The notes under the pieces were generated by a model, which was not told where the DNA came from, ran no database searches, and worked only from the letters and a program-made list of their open reading frames with translations. DNA of 64,000 nt, taken from NCBI RefSeq assembly GCF_000152805.1, contig NZ_CH902578.1, forward strand, positions 447,173 through 511,172. Reading direction: 5' to 3'. Shown one piece after another: positions 48,252-56,969 of this stretch. The position numbers and the translations under genes were made by a program. Position 1 is the first letter of the stretch. Every line of letters begins with the position of its first letter. The DNA is from Maritimibacter alkaliphilus HTCC2654 (GTDB lineage: Bacteria > Pseudomonadota > Alphaproteobacteria > Rhodobacterales > Rhodobacteraceae).

Positions 48252-48998
48252 TCACGCATCCTCAAGGGCCGAGATGATGGGCGAGAAATCGGCGGCCTTG
48301 AGGCTCGCACCGCCCACGAGGGCGCCGTCCACGTTCGAGACCGCGAAGATTTCGGCCGCGTTGCCGGGTTTGACGGACCCGCCATAGAGAATGCGGGTCG
48401 AGCGGCCCACGCCCGCGCCGAAGCGTTCCTCGAGCCGTGCGCGGATGAAATCGTGCACTTCGCCGATCTGGTCGAGGGTCGGGATCTTGCCGGTGCCGAT
48501 GGCCCAGATGGGTTCATAGGCCACGACAAGCGTCTCTCCGGTCACGGCATCGGGGATCGAACCGGCGAGCTGGCCCGAGATGATGTCCAGCGTGTTGGCG
48601 GCTTCGCGTTCCTCCAGCGATTCTCCGACGCAGATCACGACCTTGAGGCCCGCGGCCAGCGCGGCCTTGGCCTTTTCGCGAACGTCCTGATCGGTTTCCT
48701 CATGGTCCTCGCGCCGTTCCGAATGGCCGAGGATCACATATGTCGCGCCCGCATCCGCCAGCATCCCGGCGGCGATGTCGCCGGTATGGGCGCCGCTGTC
48801 CTTGGCATGGCAGTCCTGACCGCCGGTTGCGATCACGTCGCCGGCGGCGTCGGTGAGACGAGAGAGCAGGGTGGCCGGGGGGCAGATCAGAATGTCGACG
48901 CCCGCGCCCTTATGCGCTTTGCAGATGCCTTCGACCTCGGCCAGATCGGCCGCCGTGCCGTTCATCTTCCAATTGCCAGCCGCCAGTTTGCGCCGCAT
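48252..48998 (-). CDS. tpiA: Triosephosphate isomerase
   Basis: TpiA (248 residues) interconverts DHAP and glyceraldehyde-3-phosphate. It shows [14 protein letters not shown] with the catalytic Lys, VILGHSERR with the catalytic His, [13 protein letters not shown] with the catalytic Glu, and the phosphate-binding [10 protein letters not shown] and GALVGGASL. The ATG has the RBS agggagac. It is a single gene with no obvious partner. Confidence 0.97.
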   Translation of the reverse strand: MRRKLAAGNWKMNGTAADLAEVEGICKAHKGAGVDILICPPATLLSRLTDAAGDVIATGGQDCHAKDSGAHTGDIAAGMLADAGATYVILGHSERREDHEETDQDVREKAKAALAAGLKVVICVGESLEEREAANTLDIISGQLAGSIPDAVTGETLVVAYEPIWAIGTGKIPTLDQIGEVHDFIRARLEERFGAGVGRSTRILYGGSVKPGNAAEIFAVSNVDGALVGGASLKAADFSPIISALEDA

Positions 48999-49058
48999 TT
49001 CCGTCTCCCTCGTCAGTGTGCGGGAAACCGTAACGTGCAGGGGCGGGAGGGCAAGGGG

Positions 49059-49370
49059 TCAGAGCGCGGCAAGCGCGCGGCGGCCCCAGTCGGCGGCAAG
49101 GTCGGGGTCGTCGAGGGCCGCGTCGGGCAGGGTCCAGTAATGCATCCCGCGCCCGCCCTCCATCTCGAACTTGGTGGACCCTTCGGCGGCGAGGCTTTCC
49201 GCGAAAGGCCCCTTGGCCTTGAGGAAAATCCGACCGTCCGAGGACAGGATCGCGAAAATCTGCCCCTCGCAATAGAAAGAGGCCCCGCCCATCATCTTGC
49301 GATGGGAGAGGCCCCCGATTGCGTCGAAAACTTCGTAGACATGGGCGATCTCGTCGTCCGAGACGCTCAC
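49059..49370 (-). CDS. TfoX N-terminal domain protein
   Basis: This 103-residue protein matches the TfoX/Sxy N-terminal domain: HRKMMGGASFYCEGQIFAIL and FLKAKGPFAE, ending with DWGRRALAAL. Full-length TfoX/Sxy regulates competence in gamma-proteobacteria; short versions are common in alphaproteobacteria with unknown role. The GTG at 49370 overlaps the sufA stop (GTGA), so it is coupled to sufA. A 15-residue extension from 49415 lies inside sufA and is rejected. Confidence 0.82.
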   Translation of the reverse strand: MSVSDDEIAHVYEVFDAIGGLSHRKMMGGASFYCEGQIFAILSSDGRIFLKAKGPFAESLAAEGSTKFEMEGGRGMHYWTLPDAALDDPDLAADWGRRALAAL

Positions 49371-49732
49371 TTCTGCGAACCGATGGTCTCGTCGAACTTG
49401 ATCGATTCGCCGCACCCGCAGGCATCGACCACGTTCGGGTTGCGGAACTTGAACCCGCTTTCCAGAAGCGAGGTCTCATAGTCGATTTCGGTGCCGAACA
49501 GGAACATCTGCGCCATCGGCGCGATCATCACGCGTGCGCCGTCCTGTTCCACGACCTCGTCGTTCGGGTCCACGTCGTCGACGTAGTCCATCGTGTATTC
49601 CATACCCGCGCAGCCGCCTTTCTTGACGCCGATGCGCAGGCCCTTGTGACCGCCCTTATCCATCAGCCGAGCGATCTGCACGGCGGCGGTGTCTGTGATG
49701 GTCACGGCTTGTTTTCCGGGTATTGCGAACAT
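49367..49732 (-). CDS. sufA: Fe-S cluster A-type carrier SufA/HesB
   Basis: This 121-residue A-type carrier delivers Fe-S clusters to apoproteins. It has the HesB fold with three conserved cysteines: one in KKGGCAGMEY and two in the C-terminal ACGCGES. It follows sufT by 7 bp and overlaps the TfoX-like gene. The rest of the suf operon (sufBCDS) is not in this window. IscA/ErpA paralogues cannot be excluded; the sufT context favours SufA. Confidence 0.88.
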   Translation of the reverse strand: MFAIPGKQAVTITDTAAVQIARLMDKGGHKGLRIGVKKGGCAGMEYTMDYVDDVDPNDEVVEQDGARVMIAPMAQMFLFGTEIDYETSLLESGFKFRNPNVVDACGCGESIKFDETIGSQK

Positions 49733-49739
49733 GGTTTCC

Positions 49740-50105
49740 TCACATGAATCCGAGTTCGAGTCGGGCTTCGTCCGACATCATGTCCATGCCCCAGGGCGGA
49801 TCCCACGTCAGGTCCACGTCGACGGATTTCACGCCGTCCACGGGCCCGATCGCGTCCATCAGCCAGCCGGGCATCTCGCCTGCCACCGGGCAGCCGGGCG
49901 CGGTCAGCGTCATCATGATGTAGACGTCGTTCTCGGGATTGATGTCGATGGTGTAGACAAGCCCGAGGTCGTAGATGTTGACCGGGATTTCCGGGTCGTA
50001 GACGGTCCGGCACGCCTCGACCACCTGATCGTAGAGCGGGTGTTCCGTGCTCGACGGCTTGATGAGGGGCGCGCCTTCCATCTGTTCGGGGCTTTCGGTG
50101 TTCAT
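49740..50105 (-). CDS. sufT: SufT family Fe-S assembly protein
   Basis: This 121-residue DUF59/MIP18-like protein is an auxiliary Fe-S cluster maturation factor. It shows the core VYDPEIPVNIYDLGLVYTIDI and MTLTAPGCPVAGEMPGW, then DLTWDPPWGMDMMSDEAR. The ATG at 50105 has the RBS aaggac and removes a 22-residue extension. In relatives sufT closes a sufBCDS operon; here a divergent phhB lies upstream, so it leads its own unit. Confidence 0.9.
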   Translation of the reverse strand: MNTESPEQMEGAPLIKPSSTEHPLYDQVVEACRTVYDPEIPVNIYDLGLVYTIDINPENDVYIMMTLTAPGCPVAGEMPGWLMDAIGPVDGVKSVDVDLTWDPPWGMDMMSDEARLELGFM

Positions 50106-50350
50106 CGTTCGTCCTTCGAATTCCTGACTGAACATATAGGATTTTCGGCAGGTGAGGTCTAGGGGGCGCACAGCCCTGCATGGGCGATGAGAGGGCGGAT
50201 TTCACGCTATTGCGATCCAGTGGGGATGGCGTGTCGCATTGACGGATGCGGATTCGCGCCGGATTCTGAACGCTGTGGGCGGTGCGGATCGGGTCTGAAC
50301 CCGAATGCGGCCTCACGCGTTGGGCACGACCTGACAGACTGGAGGACACG

Positions 50351-50686
50351 ATGACAGCATTGACCGAAAAATCCTGCACCGACCTGCCGAAAGGCACGCC
50401 TGCGCTGAAAGCCGATGAACTGGAGGCGCTGAAGGCCCAGATCGACCCAGCATGGCAGGTGGACGAGACGGTGCTGACCCGCAGATACGAGACCAAGAAT
50501 TTCGCCAAGGCGCTGATGTTGGTGAACGGGGTCGGTTATCTGGCCGAGGCCCAAGGGCATCATCCCGACATCAAGCTGGGCTGGGGTTATGCGGAAGTGA
50601 GCTTCACGACGCATTCCGTCGGCGGGCTTTCGGAAAACGACTTCATCTGCGCGGCCAAGCTCGACGCCATGGGCCTCGCCGGGTGA
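50351..50686 (+). CDS. phhB: Pterin-4a-carbinolamine dehydratase
   Basis: This 111-residue enzyme dehydrates 4a-hydroxytetrahydrobiopterin to regenerate the pterin cofactor of aromatic amino acid hydroxylases. The active-site motif GHHPDIKLGWGYAEVSFTTHS is present. The ATG has the RBS ggagg 5 bases upstream. No phenylalanine hydroxylase gene is nearby. Its stop overlaps the GTG of the lipoprotein gene. Confidence 0.93.
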   Translation: MTALTEKSCTDLPKGTPALKADELEALKAQIDPAWQVDETVLTRRYETKNFAKALMLVNGVGYLAEAQGHHPDIKLGWGYAEVSFTTHSVGGLSENDFICAAKLDAMGLAG

Positions 50687-51756
50687 GGCTTTGGCGCCTT
50701 GCCGCGCTGGCGCTGGTCGCGCTGGTGTCCTGCGGCGAGGTGCCGGACGTTTCGCGCGCCGCCGGAGACGATGTTCTGGCACCCTATGAGGCAGCGGCGT
50801 GGCCTAGGTACCTGACCGACCTCGCACTGCCGCGTGACCGGGATTACGTGATCCTGTCCTACCTGCCGCCCGCCGTGCCGCTCGACCTACGCACACCGGA
50901 AACGATGCGCGCGACGCTCAGGGCGGGGTTGAGCGACCTGGCGGCGCTGGCCGAGGCCAAGACCAAGATCGGGCATACGATCGTCGCATGGCAATGCGGC
51001 GCGCATCAGGGCGTGACATCGATGACCGGAGAGACCCGGTTGCAGGCGACACGGATGATGCTGTCGGGCTGGGGGATCGTGCCGCTTCTGTCCACCTTTC
51101 AGGACGGACATCTCTACACCGAAGCCGGGTTCAGCCCGCGTCACGACCTCGCCTTTCGGCAGGGCAAAGGCGTTGTCACGGCGGTCGAGGTGGACCGGGC
51201 GAGCTGCACGCGGCTTCGGCGGGCGCTGGAGGACTTCGTGACGCATCCCGCGCAGCCCGCGCGGAATTTCGGGCTGCTGGCCGATCCGCGCCGCTTCGAG
51301 GGGGGCGGATGCCTGACCTTCGCGTGGTATCTCAGCGGGGCCGCCGGGGTGATCGGCGACATGCAACATCTGTTCCGCCGGGACATCGAGGTGCGCGCGG
51401 TGCAGATCGGCGCATGGCGCCCGGTGCCGCCGGGGGTCGTGCCCTGGCGCCCGGACGGTCACGTCTGGCGCGACACCCCCCTGAGCCTTCGGGCGTTTCT
51501 GGGCACGCGCTGGGATCGGGGGCCGGTCGTGGCGCGGCTGTCGGTGCCGGACGGGGAGGCGTTTCTGGGCGCCATGATCGCCCTGCGCGACGGGGTTCAG
51601 GAGACTCAGGACTGGCGAGCGGGCCGAGTGGTGCCCGGCCACGGTGCCGTCGTCGAACGCGCGGAGGTGGCCGCGCGGCGCTATGCGAACCGCTTTCCCG
51701 TCCGCCGTTTGGCCGACCCGGACGGCGTCGCGGCGCTGGTGCTCGAAACGCACTGA
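50683..51756 (+). CDS. Predicted lipoprotein of unknown function
   Basis: I do not recognise this 357-residue protein. It starts at GTG overlapping the phhB stop, and its N-terminus is a lipoprotein signal with lipobox LVSC (Cys17), so the mature protein should be membrane-anchored on the periplasmic side. No further helix is seen. Scattered cysteines (WQCGAH, ASCTRL, GGGCLTFAWYLSG) could form disulfides or a thiol-based active site, but this is speculative. Its 3' end runs into repeat copy 3. Confidence 0.72.
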   Translation: MRLWRLAALALVALVSCGEVPDVSRAAGDDVLAPYEAAAWPRYLTDLALPRDRDYVILSYLPPAVPLDLRTPETMRATLRAGLSDLAALAEAKTKIGHTIVAWQCGAHQGVTSMTGETRLQATRMMLSGWGIVPLLSTFQDGHLYTEAGFSPRHDLAFRQGKGVVTAVEVDRASCTRLRRALEDFVTHPAQPARNFGLLADPRRFEGGGCLTFAWYLSGAAGVIGDMQHLFRRDIEVRAVQIGAWRPVPPGVVPWRPDGHVWRDTPLSLRAFLGTRWDRGPVVARLSVPDGEAFLGAMIALRDGVQETQDWRAGRVVPGHGAVVERAEVAARRYANRFPVRRLADPDGVAALVLETH

Positions 51757-51772
51757 CGATTTCGCAAAAGGA

Positions 51773-51908
51773 GCGGGCTGAAGCCCGCGCAGGTTTTGCG
51801 CGTTTCCGCCTGTGGCGGACACGCGCGGCGGGAGGGGGACCAGTCCCCCTCGCCACGTTCGCGGGCGAACGCGGCTCACCCCCTGAGGTATTTGAGGACC
51901 AGAGAAGC
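51773..51908. repeat. Dispersed hairpin repeat, copy 3 (four hairpins)
   Basis: Four hairpins follow each other: gcgggc/gcccgc, tccgcc/ggcgga, gagggggac/gtccccctc and cgttcgc/gcgaacg. The reversed core cccctgaggtatttgagg then accagagaag ends the element. It lies between the lipoprotein and the RimK-type gene, both convergent on it. Confidence 0.6.
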
Positions 51909-51910
51909 GG

Positions 51911-53290
51911 TCAGGCCGCCCCGCTTTTGCGGCGGCGTTTCGGGACCGGGCGGGCGCGGCGTTCGACCTCGTCGAAAAGGAGCCCCGCGATGTTCTTGCC
52001 GGTGGCGGTTTCGATGCCTTCGAAACCGGGAGAGGAATTGACCTCGAGCACCTTCGGGCCGGTGGACGACCGGAGCAGGTCGACGCCCGCCACGGAAAGC
52101 CCGAAAGCGCGGGCCGCGCGCAGGGCCGTGCGCCGTTCTTCGGCCGAGATGCGGACCTTTTCCGCCTTGCCGCCCCGATGCAGGTTCGAGCGGAAATCGC
52201 CGTCGGCCCCGGTGCGCTTCATCGAGGCGACGACTTTCGCGCCGATGACGAAGCAGCGGATATCCTCGCCCGCCGCCTCCTTGACGAAATGCTGGACGAG
52301 GAAGTTGGCCTTGAGGCCCCGGAAGGCGTCGATCACGGATTCGGCGGCCTTGCGGGTTTCGGCAAGCACCACGCCGCGCCCTTGGGTGGATTCGAGCAGT
52401 TTGACGATCATCGGTGCGCCGCCGACGAGGCCCACGAGGTTGGCATTGTCCTTGGGCGAGGCGGCGAAGGCGGTGTCGGGCATGCCGATCCCCGCCTTGG
52501 CCATCTGCTGATGGGCGAAAAGCTTGTCGCGCGATCCGGCGATCCCGGCGGAGGAGTTGAGGCAGAAGGTGCCGATGGTTTCGAACTGGCGCACAACGGC
52601 GGTGCCGTAGGTGGTGATCGAGGCGCCGATGCGTGGGATCACCGCGTCGTAGACCGGCAGGCGTTTGCCGTCGTAATGCACTTCGGGGGCGAGCGCGTTG
52701 ATCGCCATGTAACAGCGCGTGGTGTCGATCACCTCGACCGTGTGGCCGCGGCTTTCGCCTTCTTCCACCAGCCGGTTCGTCGAGTAGTTGTTCTCGCGCG
52801 ACAGCACGCAGACACGCAGCGCCCGGCGGGGCTGGGCCTTGGCGACCTCGGACGTGTGGTAGACGTCATAGCCCAGTTCCGGCTGAAGCAGACGGTCATG
52901 GGCCGAGATCGTGATGTGGTCGAGCAGCGCCTGACGCCCGAGCAGCATCCGCGAGGCCATGGTTTCGCGGTTGGTCAGGGTCACTTCGATGGGCCAGCTC
53001 TGGCCGCCGACCGACAGGGTCGTCTGGATCACCACCCGGTTCTCGCTTTCGCCGTTGGACGACGTGACCTCTCGCCGGTCGACGACGGTGGCCGAGCAGG
53101 GGATCACGATGTCGTCGCGCCCCGGCACGGGCCGCACCGTGAAGCGCACCTTGGGGTGGTTCGAAGGCCCGAAGGTTTCGATATCGTCGGCATGGAGCGC
53201 GGAGGTGCGCGCGCCGGTGTCGATCTTGGCCTTGACGGCAGGGACGCCGAGGTCGGGGAGAGAGAGCCATTCCTCCCACCCGAAATGCAT
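51911..53290 (-). CDS. RimB-like protease fused to RimK-type glutamate ligase
   Basis: This 459-residue fusion has an N-terminal Zn_protease/RimB-like domain (about 1-145; [31 protein letters not shown], an aspartate DTGA motif as in retropepsins) and a C-terminal ATP-grasp ligase (about 165-440; [43 protein letters not shown]). RimK adds glutamates to ribosomal protein S6; RimB-like proteases are proposed to remove them. ATG 53290 is used; a TTG at 53305 with an RBS adds five residues. A longer upstream extension is rejected. Confidence 0.85.
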   Translation of the reverse strand: MHFGWEEWLSLPDLGVPAVKAKIDTGARTSALHADDIETFGPSNHPKVRFTVRPVPGRDDIVIPCSATVVDRREVTSSNGESENRVVIQTTLSVGGQSWPIEVTLTNRETMASRMLLGRQALLDHITISAHDRLLQPELGYDVYHTSEVAKAQPRRALRVCVLSRENNYSTNRLVEEGESRGHTVEVIDTTRCYMAINALAPEVHYDGKRLPVYDAVIPRIGASITTYGTAVVRQFETIGTFCLNSSAGIAGSRDKLFAHQQMAKAGIGMPDTAFAASPKDNANLVGLVGGAPMIVKLLESTQGRGVVLAETRKAAESVIDAFRGLKANFLVQHFVKEAAGEDIRCFVIGAKVVASMKRTGADGDFRSNLHRGGKAEKVRISAEERRTALRAARAFGLSVAGVDLLRSSTGPKVLEVNSSPGFEGIETATGKNIAGLLFDEVERRARPVPKRRRKSGAA

Positions 53291-53413
53291 TGGTGTGCCG
53301 GTCAAAACGTGCCTCGCCTCTTGTGATTCTCTCGGTGCGCGGACCCCAGCCCTAACATCTCCGCATGTCACAAAGACAGGGTGCGCCGCTTGCTCTGGTG
53401 TCATGGCAGGGCT

Positions 53414-54556
53414 ATGAGCGCCGCCATGACAGAACGCTTTTCCTATTCCCTGAACGCCACCGACGGCAAGGCCCGCACTGGCGTCATCTCGACCCCGCGT
53501 GGCGAGATCCGCACGCCCGCCTTCATGCCCGTGGGCACGGCGGCGACCGTGAAGGCGATGCTGCCCGAAAGCGTGGCGGCGACCGGGGCGGATATTCTTC
53601 TGGGCAACACCTATCATCTGATGCTCCGGCCCGGGGCCGAACGGGTGGAGCGTCTGGGCGGGCTGCACCGGTTCATGAACTGGGACAAACCCATCCTCAC
53701 GGACAGCGGCGGGTTTCAGGTGATGAGCCTGGCCGAATTGCGCAAGCTCACCGAGGAGGGCGTGACGTTTCGCAGCCATGTGGACGGATCGAAACATGTC
53801 CTCAGCCCCGAGACGAGCATGGAGATACAGCGCCAGCTTGGGTCCGACATCGTGATGTGCTTCGACGAATGCCCCGCGTTGCCCGCGGATGAGACGACCG
53901 TGGCGCAAAGCATGCGTCTGTCGATGCGGTGGGCGCAGCGGTCGCGCGATGCGTTCGGGGATCGGCCGGGCCATGCGCTGTTCGGCATCCAGCAGGGTGG
54001 CGTGACGGAAGATTTGCGGGGCGAAAGTGCCGAGGCGCTGACCGCCATCGGGTTCGACGGCTACGCCATTGGCGGTCTGGCCGTGGGCGAGGGGCAGGAG
54101 GCGATGTTCGGCGTGCTCGACTATGCGCCGGGCATGCTGCCCGAAGACAAGCCGCGTTACCTGATGGGCGTGGGCAAGCCCGACGATATCGTGGGGGCGG
54201 TGAAGCGCGGCGTGGACATGATGGATTGCGTGCTGCCGTCCCGCTCCGGGCGCACCGGGCAAGCCTGGACGCGGCGCGGTCAGGTCAACATCAAGAACGC
54301 GCGCCATGCGGACGATCCCCGGCCTTTGGACGAGGCCTGCGCTTGCCCGGCCTGCACCGGCTATTCGCGCGCCTACCTGCACCACGTGTTCCGGGCGGGG
54401 GAAATGATTTCAGGGATGCTCCTGACATGGCACAACCTGCATTATTATCAGGAGCTTATGTCGCACATGCGGGCGGCGATCGCCGAGGGGCGGTTCACGG
54501 CGTTCGAGGCGCAGTTCCACGCCCTGCGGGCCGAGGGCGATATCGACCCGCTCTAG
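53414..54556 (+). CDS. tgt: Queuine tRNA-ribosyltransferase
   Basis: Tgt (380 residues) exchanges guanine-34 for preQ1 in tRNAs with GUN anticodons. It shows [30 protein letters not shown] with a catalytic aspartate, [10 protein letters not shown], the base-exchange [13 protein letters not shown], and the zinc-binding [19 protein letters not shown] 53414 has an RBS-like caggg; another ATG four codons later is possible. It is convergent with the membrane pair. Confidence 0.95.
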   Translation: MSAAMTERFSYSLNATDGKARTGVISTPRGEIRTPAFMPVGTAATVKAMLPESVAATGADILLGNTYHLMLRPGAERVERLGGLHRFMNWDKPILTDSGGFQVMSLAELRKLTEEGVTFRSHVDGSKHVLSPETSMEIQRQLGSDIVMCFDECPALPADETTVAQSMRLSMRWAQRSRDAFGDRPGHALFGIQQGGVTEDLRGESAEALTAIGFDGYAIGGLAVGEGQEAMFGVLDYAPGMLPEDKPRYLMGVGKPDDIVGAVKRGVDMMDCVLPSRSGRTGQAWTRRGQVNIKNARHADDPRPLDEACACPACTGYSRAYLHHVFRAGEMISGMLLTWHNLHYYQELMSHMRAAIAEGRFTAFEAQFHALRAEGDIDPL

Positions 54557-55542
54557 CGTTCCGTCCGGGGCAGCGATGAGATCCATTGCGGCAAGGGGGC
54601 GCGCCTGCGGTCCGGGCCTGTGTGCGGTTTCGCTTGCGCATAGACGCTGTTGAAATAGTCGGCGGACGAGATCTTTTCGGGACATTTGATGCGCACGCCG
54701 CCCGCGCTGTGGCAGAGCGCCTGCGTGGTCTCTTCGACCCGTGACAGCCGCAGGTCGAGCCAGCGACCGAGGGTGTCGTCAAGCCAGCCCCGGGCGTGGC
54801 GGCGGATCGGCAGGGCATCGGCGACGTGACAGATTTCGACGCGCCTCCGCGCCCCCTGGTCGGTGATGCGGAACGATGTCGTCCCTTCGAAGGTGTTGCC
54901 ACGTTCGGGGTCGACCCGTTCGATGCGCAGCCGGACGAAATGCGGCGCGTCGATTTCGTCGACATGCAGCAGAAGCTCGGACGACCGACCGGGCGGGCGC
55001 CAGTTCAACAGGCGGATCACCCGGCGCGACGGGTCGGCATAGTCGATCGACACGACATCGGCATCGGGTATCTCGTCCAGATGGCCCGGCGTCGGCACCA
55101 GACCATACCACAGGTCTTTCGCGCTGAGGGACGAGGACGCGTGGGCGACGGTGCGGCGGCGGATCGGGGTGAAGCGGTCGGACCAACGCCCGTTCAGCGC
55201 CGTATGCATCACGACGATGACGAAGAGATACAGAAGTACCGCCGAGGCCGCGTTCAGATGCGGGTTGGCGAGGTTGAAGTTCGAGGTGGGCAGAAGGTGC
55301 CCGAGACCCACGAACACGAAGTTGGAGACCGCCGCCACTTCGACCGCGAAGCGAAGGCGCGGGGCCGCGATCGCGACGCCGCCCGCCACGACGAGCAGGA
55401 GCAGAACGGTGCCCACGTCGCGGGCGATGGGCAGGTCGGTGGATGCCGTGTTCCATCCGAGGGTCAGCGACAGGGCGAGCATCAGGGCCGTGAACGACAG
55501 CCGCCGACGGTCGCGAAAGATGTGGCGATACAGGTTGCGCAT
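54553..55542 (-). CDS. Membrane protein of unknown function, paralogue 1
   Basis: This 329-residue protein has a short basic N-terminus ([14 protein letters not shown]), about four helices up to residue 116, and a soluble C-terminal domain. It shares an ordered set of motifs with the gene 94 bp upstream: GRWSD (118-122), [10 protein letters not shown] (144-153), an [13 protein letters not shown] segment and [14 protein letters not shown] (about 253-266). The soluble part could be a START/SRPBCC-like fold, an inference only. The ATG has the RBS aaggag. It overlaps tgt by 4 bp at the ends. Confidence 0.78.
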   Translation of the reverse strand: MRNLYRHIFRDRRRLSFTALMLALSLTLGWNTASTDLPIARDVGTVLLLLVVAGGVAIAAPRLRFAVEVAAVSNFVFVGLGHLLPTSNFNLANPHLNAASAVLLYLFVIVVMHTALNGRWSDRFTPIRRRTVAHASSSLSAKDLWYGLVPTPGHLDEIPDADVVSIDYADPSRRVIRLLNWRPPGRSSELLLHVDEIDAPHFVRLRIERVDPERGNTFEGTTSFRITDQGARRRVEICHVADALPIRRHARGWLDDTLGRWLDLRLSRVEETTQALCHSAGGVRIKCPEKISSADYFNSVYAQAKPHTGPDRRRAPLPQWISSLPRTER

Positions 55543-55636
55543 GGCAAATCTCCTTGGCCGGACCATGGAGATGCGCGTGAAGCTGGGCAGGAATGTGACC
55601 GCCCGGCCTGTTTCGTGTGTCGTGGTAAAGGCCGGG

Positions 55637-56608
55637 TTACTCGGCGGCGGACAGGAGCGGTTCCGGGCGCATCGTCCGCAGCGGCGTTTTCGCCTTCGGG
55701 CGCAGCACCCCGCCGACGGCCAGCTGCTCGCGCCGCGCGTCTTCTTTGGCGCGGGAGTTCGAAATGGCGGCTTCCAGCTTCAGGAGGCGTTCGTCCTCTT
55801 TCCGGCCAAGGCTGTCGTCGACCCAGTCGAACAGGACACGGCGCAGCGGTCGGTTGTGGTTGAACTCGGTGATGTAAAGAACACGGCGGTCCACCATGTC
55901 GATCATCTTGACCGCTTTCAGACCGCGCTGAAGCTTGTCCTTCTTCTCCTCGTCCTGCCGGACCCAGCGATAGACGATATAGGCGCCGGGCAGGTAATCC
56001 TCGACCTGAAGGTATTCCTCGATCTTCTTGGACGGCGGGGCCCAGCGGATCACCCGGATGCGGGAGCGATCCCGGTCGACCCAGTCCACCGACAGGATAT
56101 CGGGGTCGTGCAGCATTTCGCGCCGGCCCGGCGTGGGCACGAAGCCGTGCCAAAGCTGGTCGGATTCCAGCTTGAAGGTGACCAGCCGTGTCGTGTTGCG
56201 CGAGCGGCGCATGACCAGAAGCTTGTCGGACCAGCGCCCGTAGAACAGGAAGTGCACGAAAAGGCCGGTGGTGATGAGGCCCGCCATGGAGCGCGTGCCG
56301 CCCTCGGTGATGGTCAAAAGCGAAAAGGACGAGCCGGGAAAGATACGGCCCAGCACGGCGGCACCGAAGAGCGTGAGGCCGATGGGCACATAGGCATGAC
56401 GCAGCGAGGGCAGGGCAAGCCCGCCCGCGATCATGAAGGCACCGAAAAAGACGAGGAGGCCGAGGCCTGCCCCGACCTCCATCACGCCCGGCGGGAACAG
56501 GTCCGACTTGTTCCATGTCTCGACCACGCCCGCGCCGAAGAGCAGCGCGAAGCTGACCGCGATCCGGCGGCGGTCCCTGTGCAGGCGTCGTAGTATCCGT
56601 GTGAACAT
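55637..56608 (-). CDS. Membrane protein of unknown function, paralogue 2
   Basis: This 323-residue protein has the same layout as its neighbour: a basic N-terminus RDRRR, about four helices, then a soluble domain with GRWSD (124-128), LWHGFVPTPG (152-161), LSVDWVDRDRSRIRVIRWAPP and DWVDDSLGRKEDERL (261-275). The C-terminal tail is Lys/Arg/Ala-rich and longer than in paralogue 1. It starts the pair; lon is divergent 361 bp upstream. No family name comes to mind. Confidence 0.78.
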   Translation of the reverse strand: MFTRILRRLHRDRRRIAVSFALLFGAGVVETWNKSDLFPPGVMEVGAGLGLLVFFGAFMIAGGLALPSLRHAYVPIGLTLFGAAVLGRIFPGSSFSLLTITEGGTRSMAGLITTGLFVHFLFYGRWSDKLLVMRRSRNTTRLVTFKLESDQLWHGFVPTPGRREMLHDPDILSVDWVDRDRSRIRVIRWAPPSKKIEEYLQVEDYLPGAYIVYRWVRQDEEKKDKLQRGLKAVKMIDMVDRRVLYITEFNHNRPLRRVLFDWVDDSLGRKEDERLLKLEAAISNSRAKEDARREQLAVGGVLRPKAKTPLRTMRPEPLLSAAE

Positions 56609-56866
56609 GGTCTTGTCCGTCCTTGGTTACCCTTCGTTATCCTTTTGAATGCGGGCGGGAGTTGGGCGAATTGGGTCGGATTTGTGAAATTCGGGGGGAT
56701 TTTGTGCGTCTGTGGCTGACAATACGGTAGGGTTGCCCTCACTGTTTTGCCCATCCGTTGCGCGATCCGGGACAGTCCCCCGAATTGTGGCCAGTTTGAA
56801 GCACTCTAGGTCTTGTCGTCGGTTCGGGGCGCGGGCACTATGTCTGGAACGGGGCAAACAGGTCTG

Positions 56867-56895
56867 CTTGAAACCGGGGCGCGAGACCCCCAGAT
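56867..56895 (+). promoter_or_regulatory. Heat-shock (sigma-32-type) promoter candidate for lon
   Basis: CTTGAA is followed after 14 bp by CCCCCAGAT, resembling sigma-32 promoters; the predicted leader is about 70 nt. The rest of the 361-bp lon upstream region (56609-56969) holds no gene I can support. Confidence 0.4.
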
Positions 56896-56969
56896 CATTC
56901 AGGCGAACAGGGGGTGCTGCGCGTTGCCGACGATCGGGACCGGGGCACCTTGCCAGATAAGGAACAGTC

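Noticed and set aside
53291-54385. In-frame extension of the RimK-type gene across tgt
   Set aside because: It overlaps the whole 5' part of tgt in antisense; the domain starts at GWEEW just after ATG 53290.
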